From a virus, in IMG/VR virus record IMGVR_UViG_3300037452_000034, positions 1 to 37,989 of that record: a DNA stretch of 37,989 nucleotides; one strand, given 5' to 3'. Below the pieces are notes generated by a model. It was not told the origin of the DNA, did no database searches, and worked only from the letters and a program-made list of their open reading frames with translations. Below, in pieces: positions 28,483 through 36,316 of this stretch; within the stretch, counting starts at the first letter, position 1; every line of letters starts with the position of its first letter. Both the position numbers and the translations under genes were made by a program.

Positions 28483-28874
28483 AGGTTGGAACTCCAGTGG
28501 CTAGGGCAGACAGTCTCGTGGACGATGTACGGGTCCGACTCATAGCCGTCCTCCCAGTCGCTCGCCCAGTAGCAGTCGGGCTTGCAGTTGTCGTAGGACT
28601 CGACCATCTCGATGTCCTCGTTCATCTCCAGCGCCTCGACGTGTGCAGCCGCGACGATCTCGTACGAGACAGCGTTCGCCATCTCGCCTGCTGCGGCGAC
28701 CGTGAGGATGTCGTCGTCGAACCACTGGGTCGTCATCAGCAGGATGCCCAGCATGTCCGGGCCAGCCGTGACAACCGTCTCGCCGGTGTTCGGCGTGTGG
28801 ATGACGACCATCTCATAGCCGTTCCACTTGCGGTTGAGCCGCACTACCTGCGGCTTCGTGAGATCGATCTGCAC
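28479..28874 (-). CDS. Acidic early protein
   Basis: 131 residues from GTG 28874 with GGAGG 6 nt upstream; an in-frame ATG at 28910 is less likely. N-terminal alpha/beta domain (VVRLNRKWNGYEMVVIHTPN) and a very acidic C-terminal half (DWEDGYESDPYIVHE). Two Cys and a His near the end may bind metal. The acidity suggests a DNA mimic or protein binder; unproven. Confidence 0.6.
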   Translation of the reverse strand: MQIDLTKPQVVRLNRKWNGYEMVVIHTPNTGETVVTAGPDMLGILLMTTQWFDDDILTVAAAGEMANAVSYEIVAAAHVEALEMNEDIEMVESYDNCKPDCYWASDWEDGYESDPYIVHETVCPSHWSSNL

Positions 28875-29078
28875 CGTGTGCCTCCATGTGTCGTGTTGTG
28901 CCGCTGACACTCGCCTACGTGGTCCGCCATGTCAAGACCGTGTGACCGAACCGTTACCGAAGTCGTCCAGTGTGTCCGGTTCTGTAGTGGTTGCACACGG
29001 GCGTCATCCTGGTAAAGAACCCTAACCAGGACAGTTCGCGTCAATGTGACGATAAGTCGTTCAACATTCAACAATATC
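28875..29078. other. Non-coding region with possible minus-strand promoter
   Basis: TTGACA on the minus strand at 28935-28930 has no clear -10 at 17 nt. The plus strand has TTGCAC (28991) with TAAAGA 16 nt on. Start of the long gap between divergent operons. Nothing coding is supported. Confidence 0.4.
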
Positions 29079-29290
29079 GCACACATCATCCGCACATCGC
29101 CACACATGACATCACATCGCTACATATGTCGCACATGCACACACATACCATGCTGACCATGTACATATGATCACACATATGATGACATCGACACACAACA
29201 ATCCAAACTACGACAAACAATCCTCAATGATGACTCAATGATGATGATCGATGACACAATGTGATGAGTCATATGATCCACAAGTCGCTG
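29079..29290. repeat. AT-rich CACAT / ATGATG repeat zone
   Basis: About 210 bp, clearly more AT-rich than the rest of the window. ACAT occurs at least ten times in 29079-29192 (CACAT, ACATATG and ACATC variants). ATGATG runs follow at 29228-29260, and CATATGATC words occur near 29163, 29177 and 29272. No ORF. Closest to iteron-like origin or nucleoid-protein binding DNA; it lies just upstream of the terminase operon. Confidence 0.6.
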
Positions 29291-29466
29291 CGCAAACCAG
29301 GACAGACCGGGACGTTTTTTAATCCGAGTCGCAGTCGTAGTCGTATCTCCCACTGCAATTCTCTGGTCGAACCATAGGCCCCTCTGTCCCTGTATGTCCT
29401 AGTTCATCCTGTGACGTTGGTCACACTTTTCGCAACCCCATCTGAGGACCATGATCATATCGCCTC

Positions 29467-29472
29467 TATAAT
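29467..29472 (+). promoter_or_regulatory. Consensus TATAAT -10, promoter for the terminase operon
   Basis: Perfect TATAAT in CCTCTATAATAATGGG. There is no TTGACA 17 nt upstream (GAGGAC instead), so it may need an activator or the phage sigma-like protein. It lies about 300 nt before the terminase start, leaving a long structured leader. Confidence 0.6.
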
Positions 29473-29497
29473 AATGGGACACACTGAGACACAAGCT

Positions 29498-29710
29498 CCA
29501 CGCCCCTTAGGGCGTGGCTAACTACAACTGAGTAGCCACGGGTATGTCTTCTTCCAGAAGACCACTGGAGCGGACCCCTGAGGGTCCGTACCATGTAGCA
29601 CCTGTAGCAGGGTCCCCTATGCAGGAGCCCCTGTGGGCTCCCTCCTGCTTTCCCCTAGAGTCCCTTCCTCATGGGAATCATCCCCCCGGATAGCAGCCCC
29701 TGAGGGCTGC
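29498..29710 (+). promoter_or_regulatory. Late leader with five hairpins and an alternative fold
   Basis: Hairpins at 29498-29517 (loop CTTA), 29546-29562 (TCC), 29571-29588 (CTGA), 29624-29641 (CTGT) and 29693-29710 (CTGA), all perfect 7-8 bp stems. The 3' arm of the first (GTGG, 29514-29517) can instead pair in GTGGCTA/TAGCCAC (29514-29520 with 29533-29539), so the two folds exclude each other, as in attenuators. Confidence 0.65.
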
Positions 29711-29765
29711 CTACCTTGAAGTGAGGTCCGACAGGACCGGCCGACATGAGAGAGATGTGCCGCAT

Positions 29766-31724
29766 ATGGCGAACAGAAATACGCTCGCCAAGGACGGCAA
29801 GTACTCTCCTAATGTCGCACAGGTAGGCGGCAAGAACATCGGCAGGAAGGGCTCCCGAGAGGGAGCAGCCAGGAACAAGGAGATCGTTCTCGGTTACAGG
29901 AAGAAGGGCATCCCCATCGCTAGGGCGATGGAGGACCTCGGCCTGTCCGTCAAGACCTATGAGTACTGGCGTAGGACTGATCCCAACTTTCGGCAGGACA
30001 TGGATCGCCTCAAGGCGATCGCTACGAATCCCGGGGAGGGAAGAGCTGAGGGCATGCCCTCGTTCGAGGACTTCTGCATGAAGTACTTGGACACCCAGCT
30101 CTTCAACCACCACCTCCAGTGGATCGACCTCCTTGAGGACCGTGAACCCAGGAACCTCCATGAGTCCCAGGTGTACTCGCCTGGTGAGCCTGAAGTCCTC
30201 ATTATCAACACTCCCCCTGAGCATGCCAAGTCCACGACGGTCACGATCAACTATGTGACGTACCGGATCTGCGAGGATCCCAACGTACGCATCATTATCG
30301 TGTCGAAGACCCAGGAGATGGCCAAGCGCTTCCTCCGTGCGGTCAAGGACCGGCTTGCCGGTACCAACTCGTCCTACTCGAAGCTGCAGATGGACTTCGC
30401 CCCTGAGGGCGGATTCGATGCGAACAGCTCCGCCTGGACCGCCAGTGAGATCTACGTCTCCGGCGACAGCCGTGACTCGGGCGAGAAGGATCCGACGGTT
30501 CGGGCCGTCGGTATCCGTGGCCAGATCTACGGTGCCCGTGCCGACCTCATCGTCATGGACGACTGCGTGGACATGGGGAACGCTCATGACTTCGCGAAGC
30601 AGATCGACTGGATCCAGAACGAGATCATGTCACGTCTCGCTGTTCCTGGCGGGAAGCTGCTGCTGGTCGGCACCCGACTGGCCCCTGTTGACCTGTACGT
30701 GGAAATCCAGAAGCCCGAGTACTACAGCGACGACGACTCCTCCCCCTGGACCTACCTGACTCAGCCCGCAGTGCTGGAGTTCAGTGACGACGCCAAGGAA
30801 TGGGTCACGCTCTGGCCCAGGACCAACAGGCCCCCGGTCTCCCTGAAGGCCAAGAAGCTTGTTGAGCAGGCGGCAGACGGCACCTACCCGATGTGGGATG
30901 GACCGGCGCTTCAGAAGAAGCGCTCGAAGATGTCCCCTCGGAACTGGGCCATGGTCTATATGCAGGAGCAGGTGATCGAGGATGCGATCTTCCCGGTTGC
31001 TAAAGTGGTTGGCTGTGTCAACGGCATGCGTCAGCCTGGCCCTCTGGTTGGTGGCGCACCCGGCCATCGTGCACATGGCATGGAAGGTACATATGTCATC
31101 GGGGGTTTCGACCCGGCGATGACAGGCCACAGTGCCAGCATCGTCATGGCGGTCGACCGCTACAGCGGCGAGCGCTGGGTGCTGGACTGCTGGACCAAGC
31201 CGCACTGCAAGCCTGACGACATCTTCGACAAGATCAAAGAGCTGACAGTCAAGTACAGGATCAACGAGTGGCGTATCGAGAAGAACGCCATGAACCTGAT
31301 GGTGACCCAGTCGAGTGAGCTGCGGAAGTTCATGGCCCAGCGGGGCTGCCTCCTCAAGGAGCACTTCACTGGCAAGAACAAGTGGGACACGGACTTCGGT
31401 GTTGCCTCCATGTCGATGCTGTTCGACGGGCATGAGACCGGCCGCAACCTCATCAAGCTCCCGAACCGTGGCGGCTCCGAGGGCGTCAAGGCCCTGGTTG
31501 AGCAGCTCACCACCTGGTTCCCTGAGACCAAGTCGAAGACCGACTTGGTCATGGCACTGTGGTTCGCGGAGATCAGGGCACGTGAACTGTGCGACCAGCT
31601 CGACAACCAGTTCACCATCCCCAACAGGTACCTGTCCCAGCGGGACAGGGAGAAGGTCATGACAGTAGATCTGGATTATGCAAGCCAAGCGGCTATGCAA
31701 TCGGGAAACGGGGGCTGGTCGTGA
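29766..31724 (+). CDS. Terminase large subunit with N-terminal HTH
   Basis: 652 residues from ATG 29766. ATPase: Walker A-like PPEHAKST at 150-157 and Walker B LIVMDD at 261-266. Nuclease: GGFDPAM near residue 450 and a later acidic stretch, as in RNase H-fold terminase nucleases. The ATPase pumps DNA into the procapsid and the nuclease cuts it. Residues 43-72 (GYRKKGIPIARAMEDLGLSV, then YEYWRR) form a helix-turn-helix like that of small terminase subunits. No separate terS gene is visible nearby. Confidence 0.9.
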   Translation: MANRNTLAKDGKYSPNVAQVGGKNIGRKGSREGAARNKEIVLGYRKKGIPIARAMEDLGLSVKTYEYWRRTDPNFRQDMDRLKAIATNPGEGRAEGMPSFEDFCMKYLDTQLFNHHLQWIDLLEDREPRNLHESQVYSPGEPEVLIINTPPEHAKSTTVTINYVTYRICEDPNVRIIIVSKTQEMAKRFLRAVKDRLAGTNSSYSKLQMDFAPEGGFDANSSAWTASEIYVSGDSRDSGEKDPTVRAVGIRGQIYGARADLIVMDDCVDMGNAHDFAKQIDWIQNEIMSRLAVPGGKLLLVGTRLAPVDLYVEIQKPEYYSDDDSSPWTYLTQPAVLEFSDDAKEWVTLWPRTNRPPVSLKAKKLVEQAADGTYPMWDGPALQKKRSKMSPRNWAMVYMQEQVIEDAIFPVAKVVGCVNGMRQPGPLVGGAPGHRAHGMEGTYVIGGFDPAMTGHSASIVMAVDRYSGERWVLDCWTKPHCKPDDIFDKIKELTVKYRINEWRIEKNAMNLMVTQSSELRKFMAQRGCLLKEHFTGKNKWDTDFGVASMSMLFDGHETGRNLIKLPNRGGSEGVKALVEQLTTWFPETKSKTDLVMALWFAEIRARELCDQLDNQFTIPNRYLSQRDREKVMTVDLDYASQAAMQSGNGGWS

Positions 31725-32074
31725 AGAAGTGGAGCGATGCAGCTCTCGCCTGGTTCGAGGACTGGTTCACATCAGGTCCTGGAGTGTGGCAGACCTTCGG
31801 AGTCACCGTAGGTGTTGTCCTTGTCGAGTTCTTCTTTCCGAAGCTCGACGCCAATGGCTTCCTGCTTCTGTACTGGCTGACGGTGTACTCCGCGATCACA
31901 CAGCCAGCGTTGGCCTACTCCGGTGCCCGCAGCTCGAAGAAGATGGACGACATGCTCCAGAGGATCGCGGCCATCGAGGCTGCGCAGAGTGCAACCGTCT
32001 CTGAGGACTACCAGGTAGACATGCGCACTCTTGAACTCCTCAAGAGGCTGGCGCAGAAGATGGGTGTCGAGTGA
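31721..32074 (+). CDS. Membrane protein of the lysis/packaging cluster
   Basis: 117 residues from GTG 31721 (GTGA overlap with the terminase stop). Two hydrophobic segments at about 22-38 (VWQTFGVTVGVVLVEFFF) and 43-60 (GFLLLYWLTVYSAITQP), then a C-terminal helix with heptads (MDDMLQRIAAIEAAQSA). Size and topology fit a holin. It is followed by a second membrane protein and the endolysin. Confidence 0.65.
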   Translation: MKKWSDAALAWFEDWFTSGPGVWQTFGVTVGVVLVEFFFPKLDANGFLLLYWLTVYSAITQPALAYSGARSSKKMDDMLQRIAAIEAAQSATVSEDYQVDMRTLELLKRLAQKMGVE

Positions 32075-32373
32075 GGAAGTTCAATGAGTGGGTGGCCGTC
32101 AAGGCCACCGACATCTTCGGCACGATGTACACCACGTACGCGCTGTTCCTGTACGGGTTTCTGCCACTACTGTTTCCCAGTCTCATGGTCACGCTGCTCT
32201 ACTGGTCCAACACTGTGCAGCTCTGGAGCCTCCCGCTGCTCATGGTGGGTACGGCCGTTACCGGCCGGTCCGTCACCAAGCAGGCCAAGGAGACACACGA
32301 CATGGTGAAGAAGGAGCTGGCCCTCATGAAGGAGATGCTCGAATGCCAGAAGGAGCACGATGAAGGGCATTGA
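32071..32373 (+). CDS. Second membrane protein, holin or antiholin candidate
   Basis: 100 residues from GTG 32071 (GTGA overlap). Two membrane segments (about 20-45, YALFLYGFLPLLFPSLMVTL, and 50-65) and a charged C-terminal helix (KQAKETHDMVKKELALMKEM). Directly upstream of the endolysin, with a 14-nt overlap. A pair of small membrane proteins before a lysin is the usual holin/antiholin arrangement. Confidence 0.65.
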   Translation: MRKFNEWVAVKATDIFGTMYTTYALFLYGFLPLLFPSLMVTLLYWSNTVQLWSLPLLMVGTAVTGRSVTKQAKETHDMVKKELALMKEMLECQKEHDEGH

Positions 32374-33169
32374 TATTGCCTGGGCGCGTCCGGATACGGA
32401 CGGCATCAAGGCCACCGGGGCGAAGTGGGTTGCACGATACTTCAGCGACGACCCGACGAAGAACCTCACGGCCGATGAGGTAGCGGCCTATACGGCCGCA
32501 GGACTGGCTATCGTGGCCGTCTGGGAGTATACCGCCGGGGCGGCCCTGGAAGGCCGCGACAAGGGCATCCAGGACGCTTCCCAGGCCTATTCTCAGCAGA
32601 AGGCTGTCGGCCTTCCAAAGGATATGCCGATCTACTTCGCTGTCGATACCGATGCCGAGTGGCCCCAGGCAGAGCAATACTTCGCTGGAGTGGCATCCGT
32701 CATAGGTGTCGACTACGTCGGAGTCTACGGTGGCGTCAAGGTCATCGAGGGCGCGCACGCTGCCGGGTACAAGTACCTGTGGCAGACCTCGGCATGGTCG
32801 AACGGCCAGTGGTCGCCCTATGCCACCATCCGCCAGGACGGCGGTACCGTCCTCAGTGGCGGAGCAGATGTAGACGATTCCGAGGTTGCAGACTTCGGCC
32901 AGTATCCCCAGGAGATTGACTTGCCCCTCAATGCCGAAGACCTTGCGAACGTCAAGGCCGCCGCTGTAGCGGCGATCCAGGAGGAGCGCGGTGTGATCGT
33001 GGCAGACACGATCTTCTGGCTCGCCAACGCACTCAAGGGAACCGTCCCTGAGAACGCCCCCGCCGTGGACGCGTGGTCCATCAATACCATCCACGAGTTC
33101 TTCAACGGCCTCAAGCCTGTTGCCACCCCCACCCCGGCTGCAGTGGCTCCCACCGTACCCACCACCTGA
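32360..33169 (+). CDS. Endolysin, DUF1906 glycoside-hydrolase-like
   Basis: 269 residues from ATG 32360. DUF1906 (Rv2525c-like TIM barrel) pattern: MKGIDIAW at the start, VARYFSDDP, then VWEYTAG, PIYFAVDTDAE and VGVYGG, and W-Q-T-S-A-W-S further on. Asp5 and the Asp of FAVDTD are the expected acidic active-site positions. The domain ends near residue 190; a helical middle and a Pro/Thr-rich end (PVATPTPAAVAPTVPTT) follow. Probably cleaves host peptidoglycan at lysis. No signal peptide, so export needs a holin. Confidence 0.85.
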   Translation: MKGIDIAWARPDTDGIKATGAKWVARYFSDDPTKNLTADEVAAYTAAGLAIVAVWEYTAGAALEGRDKGIQDASQAYSQQKAVGLPKDMPIYFAVDTDAEWPQAEQYFAGVASVIGVDYVGVYGGVKVIEGAHAAGYKYLWQTSAWSNGQWSPYATIRQDGGTVLSGGADVDDSEVADFGQYPQEIDLPLNAEDLANVKAAAVAAIQEERGVIVADTIFWLANALKGTVPENAPAVDAWSINTIHEFFNGLKPVATPTPAAVAPTVPTT

Positions 33170-33180
33170 GGTGAGGCTCT

Positions 33181-35022
33181 ATGGCACTCAGCAACAGTGA
33201 AATCGCCGACCTGGTCACGAAGCTGAGGTTCGCCGCTAGGGCCCGCGATCAGCGGAACAAGGATGTCCGGGACATCCGGTCCGGGGATGTGGACACCATC
33301 ATGCCCGGTGCCATGCCTGACGCATGGCCCAAGCCAATCGTGGCGAACCTCATCGACACCACCGCTCGGGACATCTCCGAGACCATGGGTGTCATGCCCA
33401 GCATCAACTGCACTTCTGGTGTGATCACCAGCCAGGCAGCCAAGAAGTTCTCTGCCAAGCGGACCAAGATCGCACACTACTGGGTCCAGCGCTCCCAGCT
33501 CCCCTCGGGGAAGCAGGTCGAGTTCTGCGACTCCTACATGTCGTACGGCATGGGCGTCTACTGTGTCGAGCCGGACTTCGAGTCCCAGATGCCTGTCATC
33601 AGGGTTGAGAACCCGATCGGCATCTACCCGCAGTGGAACCTGTTCGGGAAGCTGGTCTCCTACAGCAAGGTCTGGTACGAGGAGGCTGTCCACCTCGTTG
33701 CCAAGCACCCCGCCCTGAGGCGGGTGCTCTGTCCGAACAACAGCAACGACAACACGTGGGCCTCCCGAGAGATCGAGATCTGCAAGTATGTGGATGCCGA
33801 CCAGATCGTGATGTTCCTGCCTGGCCACTCCAACCAGGTCGTCTCTAGCATGCCGAACCCCATGGGCAAGGTGACCATCTCCATCGCGGTCCGTCCGGGC
33901 TTCGACAAGGAGATCCGTGGTGCATGGGACGACGCCATCTGGGTCCAGCTCGCCAAGGGCCGCATGGCCCTGCTCGGACTGGAGGCGACCGAGAAGACGA
34001 TCCGGGCACCGTTGGCGGTGCCTCGTGATGTCCAGCAGATGACCTTCGGTGACGATGCCATCATCCGTACTGACTCCCCGGACAAGATCCGCAGGGTCGG
34101 GCTGGATGTTCCACAGGCTGCCACTCAGGAACAGGAGATGCTGGAGCAGGAGCTGTACAAGAGTGTGCGCTACAACGAGGCACGCTCGGGCTCCATTGAT
34201 GCCAGCATCATCACCGGCAAGGGCGTACAGGCCCTCATGGGCAACTTCAACATGGTCATCACCACTGGCCAGCAGGTTGCCTCAGAGGCACTCCGCTGTG
34301 CCATCGAGATGGCCTTCGACATGGACGAGAAGCTCTGGCCTGACGTCCAGAAGACGATCAGGGGGATGGTGAATGGAACACCGTTCGAAGAGTCCTACAC
34401 TCCGGTCAAGGACATCCACGGAGTACACACAGTTGATGTCACGTACGGCTTTGCAGCAGGCCAGGATCCGGCACGTGCGATCGTTGCACTGCTCCAGCTT
34501 CGCGGAGATCAGCTTGTCTCTCGCGACTTTGTACAGCGCCAGCTGCCGATGGACATCGACATCGTGCAACTGCAGACCCAGATAGACAACGAACAGATCA
34601 CTGATGCGATCAAGCAGGGCCTCATGGCTTATCTCCAGCAGATCGGCATCATGGCATCGCAGGGTCAGGATCCGACGACGCTTCTCAAGGAGGCGGCGCA
34701 GGTGATCAAACTGAGGGAGAAGGGAACGCCACTGCATGAAGCGGTACTCGAAGCCTTCACTCCCAAGCCAGCGCCAGGAGCTCCGCCAGGTCAGCCTGGA
34801 TCAGCTGGCGGTCCTGGTATGGCTCCAGGAGCAGGAGGACCAGGGCAACCCGGTCTCCCTCCAGGATTTGAACAGAGTGGCCTTCCCCAAGGTGTCGCTC
34901 CTGGCCAAGCAGGCCAGGGACCCGGTGGACGAGCTGACCTGATGTCACTACTTGCTGGAATGTCTTCCAGTGGGCAGCCCAACCTTTCCGCAACAATCAA
35001 CCGTAGGGGACCGGCCGGATGA
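33181..35022 (+). CDS. Portal protein
   Basis: 613 residues from ATG 33181 (GAGG upstream). The sequence has the usual portal layout: helical N-terminus, a long wing/stem region (VENPIGIYPQWNLFGKLVSY), a helix near residues 270-330 (QAATQEQEMLEQELYKSVRY), a basic crown helix, and a low-complexity Pro/Gly/Gln-rich tail from about 520 on. Twelve copies form the ring through which DNA enters the head. Position after terminase and lysin supports it. Confidence 0.85.
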   Translation: MALSNSEIADLVTKLRFAARARDQRNKDVRDIRSGDVDTIMPGAMPDAWPKPIVANLIDTTARDISETMGVMPSINCTSGVITSQAAKKFSAKRTKIAHYWVQRSQLPSGKQVEFCDSYMSYGMGVYCVEPDFESQMPVIRVENPIGIYPQWNLFGKLVSYSKVWYEEAVHLVAKHPALRRVLCPNNSNDNTWASREIEICKYVDADQIVMFLPGHSNQVVSSMPNPMGKVTISIAVRPGFDKEIRGAWDDAIWVQLAKGRMALLGLEATEKTIRAPLAVPRDVQQMTFGDDAIIRTDSPDKIRRVGLDVPQAATQEQEMLEQELYKSVRYNEARSGSIDASIITGKGVQALMGNFNMVITTGQQVASEALRCAIEMAFDMDEKLWPDVQKTIRGMVNGTPFEESYTPVKDIHGVHTVDVTYGFAAGQDPARAIVALLQLRGDQLVSRDFVQRQLPMDIDIVQLQTQIDNEQITDAIKQGLMAYLQQIGIMASQGQDPTTLLKEAAQVIKLREKGTPLHEAVLEAFTPKPAPGAPPGQPGSAGGPGMAPGAGGPGQPGLPPGFEQSGLPQGVAPGQAGQGPGGRADLMSLLAGMSSSGQPNLSATINRRGPAG

Positions 35023-35201
35023 GTATGACCAGCCTCAGCCAGACGCCGACCCATGTCGGCGGCATCTGTACTTCTTGCCATCTCGGCGAGCTGTACCAGT
35101 ACATTCAGGATCAACTGGGCAAGCTCCGCTGCGGTCGCTGCGGTGAGCCTGAAGCGGTCGAGGAACCTCCTGCCGCTAACACACGGAAGAAGGCAGCGTA
35201 A
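35019..35201 (+). CDS. Zinc-ribbon small protein
   Basis: 60 residues from ATG 35019 (ATGA overlap with portal). Two CxxC motifs, CTSC (17-20) and CGRC (38-41), about 18 residues apart, and a basic C-terminus (NTRKKAA). Typical zinc ribbon. Role unclear; perhaps a DNA- or polymerase-binding late factor. Confidence 0.65.
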   Translation: MSMTSLSQTPTHVGGICTSCHLGELYQYIQDQLGKLRCGRCGEPEAVEEPPAANTRKKAA

Positions 35202-35503
35202 TGGCGTACGAATCTGCGGGCGTCGGTGGTGTCACTACCGGCTTCACCTCTGGCCCTGACGGCCAGTTCTCCGACGACCAGGGCATGACCTCTGGCATGT
35301 TCCCGGGCCACGCCGAGAAGAACTCGACCCAGTGGGAGACCCTGAAGGGCATGATGATGCAGCCGTACGAGTTCGACGGCATCGAGTCCACCAGTGAGAC
35401 CGGTGCGAGCCGGGCCCACAGTCCGTCTCCCGCCATCAGCCCGAACTCGACTATCGAGGTCAACACTCCACTCACCATGGGTGGCGGGAGCATGGCCAAG
35501 TAA
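35201..35503 (+). CDS. Gly/Ser-rich small virion protein
   Basis: 100 residues; ATG overlaps the previous stop. Low complexity, rich in Gly, Ser, Thr and Met (GVGGVTTGFTSGPDGQFSDD), no membrane segment. Probably a small virion or core protein between portal and internal virion genes. Confidence 0.6.
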   Translation: MAYESAGVGGVTTGFTSGPDGQFSDDQGMTSGMFPGHAEKNSTQWETLKGMMMQPYEFDGIESTSETGASRAHSPSPAISPNSTIEVNTPLTMGGGSMAK

Positions 35504-35706
35504 TGGATGACGAAGTGGGGATCGAATACGTACTCAAGCCGTTCAGGCATGACAGGCTGTCCGTTCTGGCCGTCGGTCTCCACTTCGCCTCCAGTGTTGC
35601 TGACGCAGCAGCCCAGACCCTCAGCGGTCTGGCCATGATGACAATGCAGCACCAGATGCAGCGTGATGTCGACCGCAAGTTCGAAGGGATGATCAGTGGC
35701 CGCTAA
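35503..35706 (+). CDS. Small helical protein
   Basis: 67 residues; ATG 35503 overlaps the previous TAA by one base. Alternating hydrophobic and charged helix (LSVLAVGLHFASSVADAAAQ) with Met-rich stretch (GLAMMTMQHQMQ). Possibly membrane-active or an internal virion peptide. Function unknown. Confidence 0.55.
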   Translation: MDDEVGIEYVLKPFRHDRLSVLAVGLHFASSVADAAAQTLSGLAMMTMQHQMQRDVDRKFEGMISGR

Positions 35707-36127
35707 CCAGGTGTCAGGCCCTGGCGGATTCGCCAAGCGCACTGACATCGGAGATGTACAGAAGACGAGGGATCTGCCCAATGCCGACTACGGAGAACAG
35801 CAGGCCTACCAGTCGCAGCAGCAGGGTGCTCCCATGGCTGCGGACTCGGGCCAGGCACCCGCTCAGCCTGCTGGAAACCCACTCGCGGCGCAGGTGGTTC
35901 CGATCGGGGCACCGAGTCAGCGACCGAATGAGCCTGTCACTGCCGGTGCCAATTCTGGTCCTGGACCCGACATGTCCAGCCTTGGGCTGCCCAACCAGTC
36001 CGGACAGGATATGAAGTCCCTGCAGTCCTACCTGCCAGTCCTGCAGTTCATGTCCAACCAGCCCAACTCCAGTTGGGCACTGGGCAACATCGTCCGGCAG
36101 ATCAAGGCGAGCAGCTCCAATGTCTGA
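35696..36127 (+). CDS. Gln/Pro-rich virion protein
   Basis: 143 residues from GTG 35696, overlapping the previous gene by 11 nt. Rich in Gln, Pro, Ala and Asn (QQAYQSQQQGAPMAADSG), mostly disordered, with a helical C-terminus (QSYLPVLQFMSNQPNSSWAL). Probably internal to the head. No motif recognised. Confidence 0.6.
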   Translation: MAANQVSGPGGFAKRTDIGDVQKTRDLPNADYGEQQAYQSQQQGAPMAADSGQAPAQPAGNPLAAQVVPIGAPSQRPNEPVTAGANSGPGPDMSSLGLPNQSGQDMKSLQSYLPVLQFMSNQPNSSWALGNIVRQIKASSSNV

Positions 36128-36314
36128 AGCGCCCTCCGCCTACGAGCATCCTGGACAGTGGGCTGACGACCTCGGGAGCCTGGCACTTGTCGCCAATCAG
36201 ACTCCCCGTGTCGCCTATGACCTGTCGAGTATCCCGATGTCGCGCACTGCTATCAGTGCCATAGCGTCCAGCCTGTTCCAGAGCCAGACGCCACCTTACA
36301 ACCCCGGAGACTAA
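36120..36314 (+). CDS. Small virion protein
   Basis: 64 residues from ATG 36120, overlapping the previous gene by 8 nt. Ser/Ala-rich, with a hydrophobic helix (SRTAISAIASSLFQSQ). Immediately before the large internal virion gene. Function unknown. Confidence 0.55.
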   Translation: MSEAPSAYEHPGQWADDLGSLALVANQTPRVAYDLSSIPMSRTAISAIASSLFQSQTPPYNPGD

Positions 36315-36316
36315 CT

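Noticed and set aside
12227-28874. Lysogeny genes (integrase, repressor, attP)
   Set aside because: No tyrosine or serine recombinase motif and no clear repressor was seen; tRNA-like parts do not show an attachment core.
29079-29290. A CRISPR array from the CACAT repeats
   Set aside because: Repeats are 4-7 bp, irregularly spaced, with no unique spacers of even length.
34736-34942. A 68-residue open frame in the portal tail that looks protein-like
   Set aside because: It is the shifted reading of the portal's Pro/Gly/Gln-rich repeats, and I see no SD for it. The portal frame explains the DNA.
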